Positions 30,471-41,108 of a stretch of 64,000 nucleotides of DNA are shown in pieces. Numbering within the stretch: the stretch's first letter is position 1; every line of letters begins with the position of its first letter. Both the position numbers and the translations under genes were made by a program. Origin of the DNA: Diaporthe sp. PMI_573 (taxonomy: Eukaryota > Ascomycota > Sordariomycetes > Diaporthales > Diaporthaceae); assembly GCA_021399435.1 (NCBI GenBank), contig JAJTUP010000058.1, positions 62,001 through 126,000 of the forward strand, given 5' to 3'. The notes beneath the pieces are model-generated. The model was given only the letters and a program-made list of their open reading frames with translations. It searched no databases and was not told where the DNA came from.

Positions 30471-30672
30471 GCTCTTGCTGCCAAACCTTGCCCCATTTTC
30501 TTCAAGTCCGTCCCACAGCCACAAGCAATTACGACATCTCCTGTCACCAATAAAGACCAATAAAGAAAGCTCCTTTCTAAGTCTGCTTTGCCCAACTGCA
30601 TCTGTATCAACAGTCCCTCTCGACCTTTGACTTCCTTTCCACTTGCCCTTGTCAATCGATATAACTATCGCA

Positions 30673-31320
30673 ATGCCTGTCCCTGCTCCTTTTGTCAACC
30701 ACTACGCTACGCTCAGCCTTTTTAGCGTAACTGACGACTTGAGCCGAATCAAGCGAGCGTGGCAGAGAGCCTGCCTTGCTCACCATCCAGACCACGGCGG
30801 CAGTGACGAGAGGCAAGCAAAAGTCAACGCAGCATGGGAGATCCTCAGCGACAGAAGCAAGCGCGAGCGGTTCAACGAAGAATACCGTCGCCATTTCTCC
30901 ATCCATTCAACCCCATTTGGACAGCGCGAGTCGCATCCTTACGCCCAGTCAAGGGGTGATAGCCCACACGCCCCAATCAATATAAATCTGTCTAACGACA
31001 TTCCAGATTCTACTCAATGCTATAGTTCAGCCAAGAATCCGGGCCCTGACGCTCCTTCCGGCGGAAGCACGCATCTGCGTCCTTCAACCTATGGCAATCC
31101 TTTCGGTGCTCCTAAGTTTGAGGCACCCATCCCTAACGAGGAGAGACTGAAGGAGAAGTTTTTCGCTGCGTGGAACAAGGTCCTCAAGGAGGAGGGCATG
31201 TCGCTGACCGAGCGCGCCGCCGTTCGGACAGCCTTGAAAGGGGGCGAATCAGGCCCCGGTCAGATAATCAACCGCACGATCAGCACGCTGAAGGACTGCC
31301 GTCGCAAGGATAAGGAGTGA
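30673..31320 (+). CDS. Small J-domain (DnaJ-like) protein
   Basis: 215 residues, single exon. ATG 30673 (MPVPAPFVNHYATLSL) is chosen over the non-ATG upstream codon. Residues 9-75 are a J domain: NHYATLSLF, helix II IKRAWQRACLAHHPDHGG with the invariant His-Pro-Asp, and WEILSDRSKRERFNEEYR. J domains stimulate Hsp70 ATPase. There is no Gly/Phe region or zinc-binding domain as in class I/II DnaJ. The middle is polar and Pro/Ser-rich, and the C-terminus is helical and basic (TALKGGESGPGQIINR). The gene is intact with its own promoter signals but its 3' end overlaps a pogo relic on the other strand. The client is unknown. Confidence 0.8.
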   Translation: MPVPAPFVNHYATLSLFSVTDDLSRIKRAWQRACLAHHPDHGGSDERQAKVNAAWEILSDRSKRERFNEEYRRHFSIHSTPFGQRESHPYAQSRGDSPHAPININLSNDIPDSTQCYSSAKNPGPDAPSGGSTHLRPSTYGNPFGAPKFEAPIPNEERLKEKFFAAWNKVLKEEGMSLTERAAVRTALKGGESGPGQIINRTISTLKDCRRKDKE

Positions 31321-31772
31321 TTTATCTAGGGCTTCCAATAGCTGTTTTTTTCGGGATGACATCGTCAAAGCAACGTCTTTCTGGTCATACCCCTTGAGAA
31401 TCTTCCTAAATAGTAGTCGTTGTGTGGGGCTTGAGTGTTTGAGATGGGCGTAACGGGCCACCAAACCTCTCATCTCTTGAGATCTCGTAGGTATCGCAAA
31501 AATGAGCTCTGACGGTCGACAAAAAGGCTGGCGTGTGCTAAATTGACCGCTGAAGCTATTCCCACCACCAGATTGCCTTGATTTCGCCTATTTCTAGTGT
31601 GGTTTTCGAGGATATGGGTGCTTCCCAGTGCTCTAACCCGTGACACTGGCCAGAGACCCGCTGCCCTCCACCCAGAACGAATATTTTTCTCCGTAATTGC
31701 TTCTTCCCGTGCCCTGTGATAGCAGTAAAGAAATCGTTTCTTAATATACTGATTATATATATCTTCAAACAT
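31249..31772 (-). pseudogene. pogo/Tc1-type transposase C-terminal relic
   Basis: KNIRSGWRAAGLWPVSRVRA is the typical post-catalytic block of fungal pogo transposases. After stops and a frame change it continues with the tail TQRLLFRKILKGYDQKD. The catalytic DDE part is absent. It runs antisense into the 3' end of the J-domain gene. Confidence 0.75.
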
Positions 31773-32099
31773 TATATCTATACTTTCAGGTCTAATTTAA
31801 ACAATTGAATCGCAACAGCTCCCTGCCAACGTGTGGGTCAGTCTGGATAGGGGTCAGAGGAGTGGGTGTTGTTCAGAATGCTTGACGCGCGGTGGGTTTT
31901 TTGGTTCATTTGTGTGTGTTTCAGGCTGTCGTCCCTCCCCTACCAAGACCTTGTCGAAACTGACCATGGGTTCTGAAATTTTCATTTCATGTTTTTTTCA
32001 CTCCCCTTCGCAAGAATTCATTTCAGCTAACCTAGTGGGGTCAGAGACGTGAAAATGAAAAGCCTGATAGGACAAGACCTGATAAGGGGTGACCTTGCC

Positions 32100-32170
32100 C
32101 CGCCTGCTAGAATTAGCTGCAGGAGAGATTGCGCCAGGTCGAAAGCGTGCAGTTTATTTACGCCGTAAAG
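32100..32170 (-). repeat. Dispersed repeat family B segment
   Basis: On the minus strand: TTTACGGCGTAAATAAAC, CGCTTTCGACCTGGCGCAAT, CTCTCCTGCAGCTAATTC. The same words are at 13.19-13.25 kb and in part at 15.15 kb on the plus strand. Here the repeat lies 40 bp downstream of the relic of the tandem-pair family. Confidence 0.75.
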
Positions 32171-32210
32171 GAAGTTGATCTTCCCAATTGGGGCTGAATC
32201 AGTGATAGAA

Positions 32211-32490
32211 TCAAAACATCTCAAGTTCCCTCGCCCTCGCCGCATCCAGAACTCTCTTCACATTCTCTAAATTGTCTAGTTGCTTCTGGAGGTACTGAAT
32301 TTGGACATTGATTTCTTCCTTGGCCCTGACGTAATGGACGGGGAATAGGTCGCCATCGCTTCCTGGAGACCAAAGGGCATTTGTTGCCCCTCCCTGTAGG
32401 GTAACAGTATATGGCTCATGGTCGTTGTCCCAGGGAAGGTCGTGAGTATTGCTTGAAGCAGCCTTTGGAATTGCCTCTGAAAGTTGCTGG
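32211..32490 (-). pseudogene. Relic of the C48-like/coiled-coil family
   Basis: Minus-strand frame THDLPWDNDHEPYTVTLQGG, then NALWSPGSDGDLFPVHYVRA and KEEINVQIQYLQKQLDNLEN. It is colinear with the 482-residue protein (HDLEPETVTLEGGHTNTLWS, FRVHYETAKQEINGQIEHLK). A premature stop follows the coiled coil and the C48-like core upstream is not recognisable. So at least three copies of the family existed here, on both strands. Confidence 0.8.
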
Positions 32491-32881
32491 AGATATCAAT
32501 TATGATATTAGAGGGCTTGAAGCTGAGTTGGGGCTTTTAGCTGTCACCTTCCGCAATAAGCTCATAGATCGAGCGAACGATAACATTCTATAACGCGCAA
32601 GCCCGCGACGACAAGGCATCATGGATGCCTTTATACAATGTGCAGAAACAATCCAGGAAGGGCTTAACTTCGACAGGTTAATACAATATATGCGATCAAA
32701 TCTCGACGATATCTCCATTCAAAAGCGGCTACAGCTGATCTCCAGAAATATTCCGAAAATGCTCCAAATACTCGTCTACAGAAAAGAAACTGAGGTTCCC
32801 TCGTTTTTTATATTGTTCCTATTCTCACATGTCCCTATATCGGCTTCCCCAAAAAGCTCGTACAATGAATGCAGTGCTTGA
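32459..32881 (+). pseudogene. Unrecognised coding relic with one in-frame stop
   Basis: One plus-strand frame reads PLKVAGDINYDIRGLEAELG, then RNKLIDRANDNIL, a TAA, and IMDAFIQCAETIQEGLNFDR, RSNLDDISIQKRLQLISRNI. The composition on both sides of the stop is that of a helical acidic protein. Family not recognised. Confidence 0.35.
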
Positions 32882-32899
32882 CGGCACATATGCGCGCGT

Positions 32900-34610
32900 C
32901 TGAAGATCACTTGGTGTTTGGCGTGTATGGTGGAGGTGGGTCGGTATAAGATGCTGCTTTTCCTTGCCCACATGCCCGACAAATAAGATTGGCACAGCGC
33001 AAACCGCACAGGGTGGGTGGAAACCACGTGAGATAGGAATCGCAGGTGGACTTGGCTGGATCAAATTCATGTCCACGTTCCTATAAAACGTCAGCCGCAT
33101 TCAGGAAGGAATTTTTAGCATATATTTTACTGACACATTTGCACTTGTGAGACTGTATAACGACTGTGCCTTTCGTCATGGTTCAAGAGGTACCTGAGAT
33201 GGGCTTTGCCAAAACGTCAGGAATATTCTGGGCTCTTATGGGGAAGCGTGACTGCTATTTCCAGCGGCAATATCTCGTGCGTGTACCGCAGCGGTTTCTA
33301 TGTGCGAGGCAGGGAGAGCGATGGGATCCAGCGAGAGAAAGCAAAAACGTGTTCTGTGAACAGAGGACGGCCTGGAGATTTGAGGAGAGCTTGGCTTAGT
33401 CATCCTTGTTGCTAAAATTCTTGCACTAGACCAAGCCCACCGGCCCTGTTTTAATAAGCCGGAGGACTCCCGAGGCAGGGAACAGCGCTCTCCATCATCC
33501 CACCACCACGGTGGACAAGCTTCTCTCCCCGAATCATGGATGGGCGCCTTCCCCGGAATTTCACATCCGCCGCTCCTGGCGATCTGCTGCTTCGAAGCGC
33601 TGGTGTTCGCCAAGGCCTGCCTTAGCTTGCCTGCAGACGACTCCTCTGCCACATCGTTCGTCTCCTCTTCCCGTCATGCCAGTTCATGTTCTCGCTCGGG
33701 CTGCCCTGCCGGAGTCTCAAGTAAATCATGCTCAACCTTTCTGGGCAATACACCACAGGCACCAAGACCTCAAAGCGAATACGAGAGGCATGGCCGACGC
33801 TGAAGACTGCCCTTTTTGTCGATTTTGTCGTCCAGTCACCTGGCGATCGCCTCGACTTTACAGGTCCAGACAGGGGAGTGAGTGTTCCTCCACCCGGCTA
33901 AACAGTTCTCATTGGGCCCGCGGGGGGCGATCTTCATCGCATATGGCCTCCGCCCGCCGCCCGCCAGCTAGGGAACTTCCTCACCCCGCGAAGAACAGAT
34001 GGCCAATCCCCAAGTCCAATCGTCGTGGTGGTGGTGTTGGTGGTGCCGAAGCCACATTCCCCTCACTGCATCTGACTTCGGTGTGTGCCTTGTGCTAACC
34101 TAGGGCATGATCGTACATTAACGAAGGCCACGCATAAAGGCGATCACAAGGCGCCTGGGGATCTCGCCCATTGCTTGCCTCCCATGGTCGCTCCGTCGGC
34201 GCGCTTCTCAGGGGTGGTGGTTCAAGATTGTCCCAAATAGGAAATCCCATTCGAAACCCCCCAGACAACGGCATTGATAGCTCTCCCATTAAGCAGGGTT
34301 CCCAGCCCTGGAGTCAGCTGTCAGGCAGAATCGCTCTCTAGAAGCCTCGGGAGCTTTTCCTATGGCCCGAATGTCGTCTCCGTGTTCATCATACGTGTGC
34401 ATGATCTCCAACATGATGTAATGCCGAAATATCGAATATGTCGGCCGGGGTTGTGGATGGGATAATAAAAAGCCCCCATCACGCCCACGATGTTCTTGAG
34501 TGTTCCCGAAGAAGGAGGTGATTACGCCAACCACTCATCGTGCTTGTATGCAGTCACTCCTGTCCAGCCAACTCGGCCCCCCTTGCGTTCAGCTGAGTCC
34601 CTGTTTGTCT
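32900..34610. other. Intergenic, no gene supported
   Basis: Several long frames on both strands (for example 33511-34098, plus strand) are Pro/Ser/Arg-rich, overlap one another and have no recognisable domain. I do not call them genes. Low-complexity TGGTGGTGTTGGTGG near 34030. Confidence 0.4.
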
Positions 34611-34625
34611 CTCAAGACGCTCAGG

Positions 34626-35036
34626 ATGATCTTATCATTCGTTTACGTCCTGCTTCTCTGCGCAGGGGCCCAGGCAGCCCCAAGAATAAAGTCTGCCAAA
34701 GAGAAGCGGCTGTTCGGGCCCACCGTGAAGACCACGACGCCCGAGGCCACCATCGAGGGGAGTGTGCTCCCCTTCATCGGCTCTGCTGGCGGCTTCGTCG
34801 AGAACTTCAAGGGCATCCCGTTCGCCCAGCCTCCCGTGGGAAACAACCGTCTCAGACCTCCCGTGGCGTTAGACCCGAACCGTTCCCTGGGGAATGTGGA
34901 TGCCACGACGTTGCTGCCGAAGCAGTGTCCGCAGTTCTTGCTCGGGGAGGAAATACAGATCCCAAACATCTATCTGCCAAGGCCCACGGTGCTTCATATA
35001 AGCTTAGCGGTGCTCGCACGTAGCCGCTGCGAGTAA
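34626..35036 (+). pseudogene. Type B carboxylesterase/lipase, truncated after N-terminus
   Basis: MILSFVYVLLLCAGAQAA is a clear signal peptide. FVENFKGIPFAQPPVGNNRL is the conserved N-terminal block of fungal secreted type B carboxylesterases, about residues 58-77. The family is usually 500-600 residues with a GESAGG nucleophile elbow. Here the similarity stops near IPNIYLPRP and the frame ends at residue ~136, so the whole catalytic part is missing. Confidence 0.8.
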
Positions 35037-35874
35037 CGTTAAATATAACACAGTTAGCGACTAAGAAAATCCTCGAAAGTGACGAATGAAAAGACCTTGT
35101 CTTCTGTCCGAGGCATCCTTCGCGGATCAACGGCACTGGTGTCAACAGTCCCAACACGATCTGATCTTTGCCAATTTACAAAGATCGTATCTTTCGGTCT
35201 TGAGGAACCTAGCACCCACATCAGCCTCCTTCCGTTGATTATAGATACTGATACCATGCTAGGGGTATTGCCGCTGCCTATGTCTAGTACGATGGCCAGA
35301 GCCAAGCGGATGCAGGACGGAGTGCCTCGCGGGGGACGACTCTGGAGTCAAGATAGATGATCCTCGGATCGTTTGGGAGATCTGAGGCTAGTTGGTTCTT
35401 GCGTGATCAGGCTGGCCGCTAGGTCCAAATACTTCTTGAGGCCTGCATACTGATCCAGGCATTGCCACTCGATTGTGACCGCCTGGTCAAACTACAGGCA
35501 TGTCGCTCGAGGTTGCCGTTGTGCAAATTCGTCAAAATGTTGACTGACTAGATGAGTTGAATCCTATTTCTAGCGCGGGACTGGAACAGTCCATCTCGCA
35601 GTGTAGGTCACACTAATACAGTAACTACAGCAGATCCCAATAATGCTTTAAACCGATCTTCCCATAACATGACATGACACAGGGTTTTCGGAGCACAACA
35701 ACTCGTCGGGGAGTACGCCAATTTACCATCTCGTCTTCCTCTGGTTCTCCATGTGGTTCATGCACCCTTTGTCAAGCTCTTGAGACCTCTAGTCTCAGGT
35801 TTGGTGCTAATAAGAGTATGTTGGATCAGCCTTTTAACTTTTAAACAGCTTGTACCAATTCTAATTGGTTCTAG
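35037..35874. other. Intergenic, possible unrecognised coding relic
   Basis: On the minus strand near 35478-35370 a frame reads FDQAVTIEWQCLDQYAGLKK and YLDLAASLITQEPTS, which looks protein-like, but it is short and was not identified. Confidence 0.3.
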
Positions 35875-36760
35875 ACCTTCGCCACCTCTATTACGGCTTG
35901 CCATTACCTCTTCCAGCGGGGTCTCCTGATCATTTCAAGCTGATGAAGGAGTGGCTGCACCTTTGTGACCGGGGGAAATGCGGAGCAGAACGTGCTCAGT
36001 GCTTCTCCAAATCGCCACCGGGTGTGTTTCCCACCAGACTCATTGACCTCGGCTGTACTCTCAAACTAGGCCGATTCCAATTGGGTAACTTCAGTTGGGC
36101 CAAGATTCGTCTTATTTCTCCCAAAGAGCACTTACCATACATCGCGCTTTCGCATTGCTGGGGCGATTTATCTGCTGATATTAAGGGGACATGGATTACA
36201 ACACGTGAAAACTTGGAATCTCGCACCAAGACTGGGTTTCATATCAATATTCTTCCAGCCACCTTTCGCGACGCAGTCACAGTCACACGAAAACTTGGCA
36301 TACGATATCTCTGGATTGACTCACTCTGCATCCTACAAGGCGACAACGATGACTGGGCATCTGAAGCAGGAAAAATGCAAGATGTCTTCCGCGGAGCCTA
36401 TTGCACCATCGCTGCTACCTCAGCTCAAGACTCTACTAAAGGGTTTCTAGCCCGTCCTGCGCTAGAGCCTGGCAAATGGGTCTGTACTACTCAAGCCGGC
36501 AATCCATCGACATTCACTACTACCTTCATGGACAACTTTCAAGTTGATGTGCTGGGAGGGATCCTGAACACGCGAGCCTGGGTCTTACAAGAACGGGCCT
36601 TGTCAAGGCGAACACTTCACTTTACAGATCGACAGACCTACTGGGAATGTGGTGGTGGTGTGCGATGTGAAACTCTCACATATATGCGCAAGTAAGTGAA
36701 GTACCCTCCTTATTAATAGGTTGTGCTTTTTGATCTATATAACAGCAGTGGGTTCCTGTG
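35875..36760 (+). CDS. HET-domain (heterokaryon incompatibility) protein, probably truncated
   Basis: Large exon from an acceptor (TTCTAATTGGTTCTAG, 35874) to a GTAAGT donor at 36692, about 272 codons. It holds the HET domain signature: YIALSHCWG, TFRDAVTVTRKLGIRYLWID, SLCILQGDNDDWASEAGKMQ, then AYCTIAATSAQDSTKGFL and NTRAWVLQERALSRRTLHF. HET domains trigger vegetative incompatibility and cell death. The first exon was not found. After the downstream acceptor (TATATAACAG, 36745) the frame ends in a few residues, whereas HET proteins normally continue for hundreds. It may be a truncated copy. Confidence 0.85.
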
Positions 36761-36949
36761 AGGCTATGATCAACCTCTGCAAGGTTTCTCATTTGTGGGC
36801 ATAGAAATACACAATAGTCAAGAGAATAAAAGGAGGTTGGATTTTTGAGTGGAGAAATTTCTAAAGCAACGACTACTTGGGTGGTACTTATATTCCTGCT
36901 GAATAAAAAGAAAACACCAAGTCCTGCAACACCATCTTATCAATTCGGA

Positions 36950-37774
36950 TTATAGTTTGTAATATCTCCACCAGTAATCCCAAATCGGGTTCGAAGTTGC
37001 ACAGAGCGGTACTAATGTAGGCAGGAAAGGCATTGGTTCCGTTGGACCTTGGGCACCAACCCCACCATACATGGTGGATAGTACGATGTGCGATGGATAG
37101 TTACAGGGAGTGGATTGCTTAGCTGGAAGGCTTGCACACAGCATGGCTGATCTGGGCGTCCTGCAGCAGAGCAGCTCTGTCAAATCATCGATTGCTTGCC
37201 TAGATTTGACTACCTGGTCCATTGTGTGGATAAGGTGCTCTCCCGTATTACAGCCATCCAGATCAATGCTGAGCCGATGAGATATGTCGCAAACAAGCTT
37301 CTCGCAGTGAGAAGTGTATATGGGCTTAAAGCTTGAAATTTCTGACGAGTGAGGTTTGAGGTCTAGGAAGTCGGAGGTTTCGTCCTGCTGCGAGCCGCTT
37401 TTGGGTACTGCGCCCTGAGTATCAAGAAAAGGCATAGAACATCTGCTGGCCGGGTTGTCGATATTGGTTGGGAACTGCATAAAATGTTCGTTGTTTGTGT
37501 ACTCGGGAATGTCGCTAGAGCTTGTTTTGGGCTCGGGTGTGGTCGCTTTACTTGTGTGGCGAGTTTTTGCAATATTAGGTTTCCTCGCGACACTGTAATT
37601 GCAGTGAACTTTACGAGCCGTACAGCGTTTGCATTGTGGCTTGTTTTTATCGCAACGGACCTTGGCTGATCTGCACTTGTCACACGAAGATCGGAGCTTT
37701 GGCTTTGGTTGTGCAGTTCGCTCACCGGTTGCTGGAGAGAAAGAAGCGACAGACAGATTATTGAAGCCAGGCAT
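36950..37774 (-). CDS. Zn(II)2Cys6 transcription factor, AflR-like
   Basis: 274 residues from ATG 37774 (MPGFNNLSVASF). The ORF is open further upstream but only from a TTG. Residues ~28-55 are the binuclear cluster CDKCRSAKVRC.. with Cys spacing 2-6-6-2-6 and basic RSAKVRCDKNKPQC. A basic linker and a Ser/Thr-rich region follow. The C-terminal half has LIHTMDQVVKSRQAIDDLTE and LLCC, resembling the regulatory domain of aflatoxin-type pathway regulators. It is short for that family (about 400-450), and no biosynthetic cluster lies nearby. Confidence 0.75.
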   Translation of the reverse strand: MPGFNNLSVASFSPATGERTAQPKPKLRSSCDKCRSAKVRCDKNKPQCKRCTARKVHCNYSVARKPNIAKTRHTSKATTPEPKTSSSDIPEYTNNEHFMQFPTNIDNPASRCSMPFLDTQGAVPKSGSQQDETSDFLDLKPHSSEISSFKPIYTSHCEKLVCDISHRLSIDLDGCNTGEHLIHTMDQVVKSRQAIDDLTELLCCRTPRSAMLCASLPAKQSTPCNYPSHIVLSTMYGGVGAQGPTEPMPFLPTLVPLCATSNPIWDYWWRYYKL

Positions 37775-38246
37775 TTTGAATGCAAACGTAAACCCCGGAT
37801 GCAATGCTTGTTGAGTAGTAGTTATATCCGGAAAATCTAACAATTGAATGTTCCGCAAGACTTCAATTTTGGCGGGTTGTAAGGAGAGGAGGATATGGTA
37901 ATGCAAGAATTAGTCAGTGTAGGTTTGTAGTCGGTAGATGGGGAAGACCTGAGAGGGGCAAAACTATTTGGTGCTGCGCTAGCCTTTTATACTTATTGCT
38001 TGACTTTGATTCACCCACCCCTGTCATTAGGCAGCTACTTCGTCGCCTTGATAGAAGGCCTCCAATGCACTCTACATAATAGACACTTGTCACTTACCAT
38101 CTTTAGCACTGTAAGCCCGTTGCATGACACATTTGTTGACCAGCATCCGGGATCTTCGGTAATGCAAACTAAGTAGATAGAGCCCAGGGTAAGGCCATGA
38201 TTTCATATATCCAGCTGCCTGAAGGAAATTGGAAGAACTTGGATTC

Positions 38247-40078
38247 TTAATATATTGCCCATTCAACACTGATCAGTGATTGCTTCGGGCGATCACAGAT
38301 TAGCAAGAGTGAAGAGACGAGATCGCGTTTTGTAGCTGCTGTTACGGGCGGCGGCAAGCGCGCCCTCGTGCCATTCCTCGGGCCAACATTCTTCGATATA
38401 GCTCTTGCGTTTAGAAGGATCGAGAAGGAGGGCGGCGGCATATACGGGGACATCCTCGGTCTTAGTGTAATACTTATCGAGTATAAACCAGCACATATCG
38501 ATAGAGTGAATTATACGATCATCGCGATTGCTCGGCTGTGAGTAGTGGGCCTAATTAGCTGATTAGCATGCCGTATAAGCTATAGATAAAGCAGGAAAAT
38601 GTAAAACTTAGCCGTATACCTTCCACTTTTCGCAGTGTCCCAGGAGAAGGTCCAGCAGCTCAAGTGGCTGTGAGATTGATGACATAGCGCCTTCAGCTTC
38701 TAACGTGGCCTCATAGAAAGGTTGAAGGAATTCTAGCGTTCTTTCTAGCATTTCCCAATCCCTACTGCTAAGAGTATTGCCTTCGAGATCAATATCATGT
38801 TCAGCAGTAAACTGGATGATCTGTGGCTTCTTCTTTAACGCAATAGTGTCGAGAGGTCAGGGGAAGATGCTGGGCAAAGATTGCTTGAGGGCAGATCAGG
38901 ATCTGAACATTCTGTGCTATGTTACGATTCCTAACTACATTGTGATTCCAGTGCGTCTAGCCACCCATCTTATAACCTGACCTGCCAATCCCTCATGGAT
39001 CTCGATGCACGCTGGCCTGAGCGAGGCTCAGCCCTGACTTGGGCGCCGTATGGGCCTGAGCGGTGCTGCGGTGCCTTTCGCCGATACTACGGTGCCCCTC
39101 ACCGGGCCTCCGACGGGCCCGAAATGCTGCCTTCCAACAAATAGTGATAACTCTATGCCATGAAGACCATCTCGTGATATTATCGATACCTAGTTGCTTG
39201 CCTACAGCATCGTACCACTGATCGTTGTGTAGAGCTGAGCTCCGTATATAGACTGCAAGCGCATGAAGTTTTGCTAGCGCTGGAATGCCTTGCCAGCCAG
39301 CGAAGTGCTCATCGTTGTTGCCGGCTTGCTGATGCGTAGTTGTGGCTCGCTTGCCTCTCGCCATTATAGATCTTCTCGTGGGCTGCTCCTGTCGCTCTTC
39401 CTGCTGCGTCGTGGTGTCCGAATGTGCCGCAATCTCCGCCGGATCCAGCTCATGTAATTGCTGTGAGAACTCCTCTAGCATAGCTGAACCGGGCTCATCG
39501 GCAGTAGCTTCGAGTGCAGCTCTAAGAGCTCCTTTTGAGCGAGCGAGAAGGAATGCTTGTAAGGCGAGATTGATAATATGGCCGATGCAGCGGATTCTGC
39601 GGCGTTTGTGAGGGTATTCAGCCTATACTATTTAGTATAGGCTACAGCAGTATTAGCGGCCAAAAGTTAAACTTACACCAGATTCCGCCTCCAAAATCTT
39701 TGATAGCTCCTCTAAACAGGTGTCGTTTGATGTAGCATTATCGCCTGTGTAATAGCCGAGGTTTTGAGCAGTAATATTGAACTTCCGTAGCGTACCGGCG
39801 ATCAACTCAGCCTGCGTAGCACCAGAATGGCTGTATTTGCACTCTGGCAGTCCTAGTGGTGCTTTCTGAAGCTTGAAGTCCTCATCGACCCATTGAACGC
39901 ATACAGCGAGTACGCCATGGCGATGTGGCGATGTCCAGAGATCAGAAGATATGTGTATCTTCGACTGCGTTGTTTGAAGGCTCTCGGCAAGCTGTGACCA
40001 TGAAAGTTTCGATGCAAACGAGCCGATAGAAGCGTTGTTAGTCCATGAGACTGATATCTCAGAAGCCTGAGAAGCCAT
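38247..40078 (-). pseudogene. hAT transposase pseudogene split by a solo LTR
   Basis: Exon 1 (40078-39677) reads KIHISSDLWTSPHRHGVLAV and YYTGDNATSNDTCLEELSKI. An intron (39676-39623) leads to AEYPHKRRRIRCIGHIINLA and ALAKLHALAVYIRSS..DNITRWSSWHRVI. There a 293-bp solo LTR interrupts the frame. Beyond it the frame resumes (LKKKPQIIQFTAEHDIDLEG, WEMLERTLEFLQPFYEATL). A second intron leads to MCWFILDKYYTKTEDVPVYA and AALLLDPSKRKSYIEECW. The C-terminal dimerisation domain is missing after 38290. Without the LTR the transposase would still lack its C-terminus. Confidence 0.85.
38847..39139. mobile_element. Solo LTR, 293 bp, with 5-bp target duplication
   Basis: Begins TGTCGAGAGG and ends CCTTCCAACA, so it has the TG..CA ends of an LTR. 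It is flanked by AATAG on both sides (38842-38846 and 39140-39144). Removing the element and one AATAG restores the hAT reading frame. It is internally G/C-rich with short tandem units. It marks a retrotransposon insertion followed by LTR-LTR recombination. Confidence 0.85.
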
Positions 40079-40082
40079 AGAT

Positions 40083-41108
40083 GCTAATACGCAGTATGTT
40101 ACTGCGTGGCATGCGTTAACTGAAGAGTTTTCTTTAAGACCTAATCAAGAGATTGTCGGGTAGGGAGATTGGTTCTGGCATGAAGTGTAGTTGGAGAGTG
40201 TCACATCAGACCAAAGGGTCATACATTTGATCAAACCGGAAGGTCTTCCAGCTGTTCAAACGGGCTGTTTAGACCGGCAGCCCGGAAGTCCGGACTTCCC
40301 GTCAGAGGTTGGTATCACCTATGTCTCTCAAAAAGCAAGTTCTTCAACACAACGGCTCCGTAGGCCCAGATCTAATTTGAGCCAATCAGGACGCCTCCCT
40401 TATATGAATATGCATGAATATAGATACGTAAGTAATATATTATATGGATATGAATATGAATATATTCATGCATATTCATATAAGACCTTATTTGAATATT
40501 CATATAGCCATGTCTGACATGGCACCACCGAGAAACCAGCATGCCATTGTGAACATTGTATCATACAAAAACGGGTGGTGGGCGTTATTTTAAGCAATGA
40601 AACAAGACTTCATTTCATAATTCTTAATTAGGGGTTGGCTTTATCGCCCTTCCTCCGTCCCTGACCGGGTCTTGTTTTACAAATGCTGTAAGCAAAAATA
40701 CAACACAGATTCAAATGCTCGATCTCTTCATTTGGAACTAGGCCCTGTTTTTTAAACACACAAGTACTAAATTGCACTAGCAAGGAATCGCCGAACCCCA
40801 GGGGTAGGTTACGCCTTGCTGGGAAAAGGGCTACAGGCTGTAGCCCCTACCTTTCATATCTGGGGCCAGGGTCCCCCGGGATGGCCGGGACACATAGAGG
40901 TCATTACGTTGTGATGACATGGGCGTCGTAGAATACGCTATCGTGTAACAGAATGGTCTAGTCCTAGGAAGTGCTACAACACGTACAGCGTTTAGAAAAG
41001 ACTCTGGGATTAGAGTATGGACTTCTTTTCTAGAGTGTATCTCAGCAACTGGCCAGTCGATATGTCCATTGGTTATCATTAAGGGGAAAACGGTCCAGTA
41101 ATACACTA
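40083..41108. other. Intergenic A/T-rich stretch
   Basis: Apart from the inverted repeat, no gene recognised. Confidence 0.4.
40401..40482. repeat. A/T-rich inverted repeat, 22-bp perfect arms
   Basis: Arms 40401-40422 and 40461-40482 (start TATATGAATATGCATGAATA) are perfect complements around a 38-base spacer. The surroundings are rich in ATGAATAT words. It could be a foldback element or a structured A/T tract. Confidence 0.85.

Noticed and set aside
33511..34098. 195-codon plus-strand ORF
   Set aside because: Pro/Arg/Ser-rich, overlaps other frames, no domain, no splice signals or homologous copy in the window.
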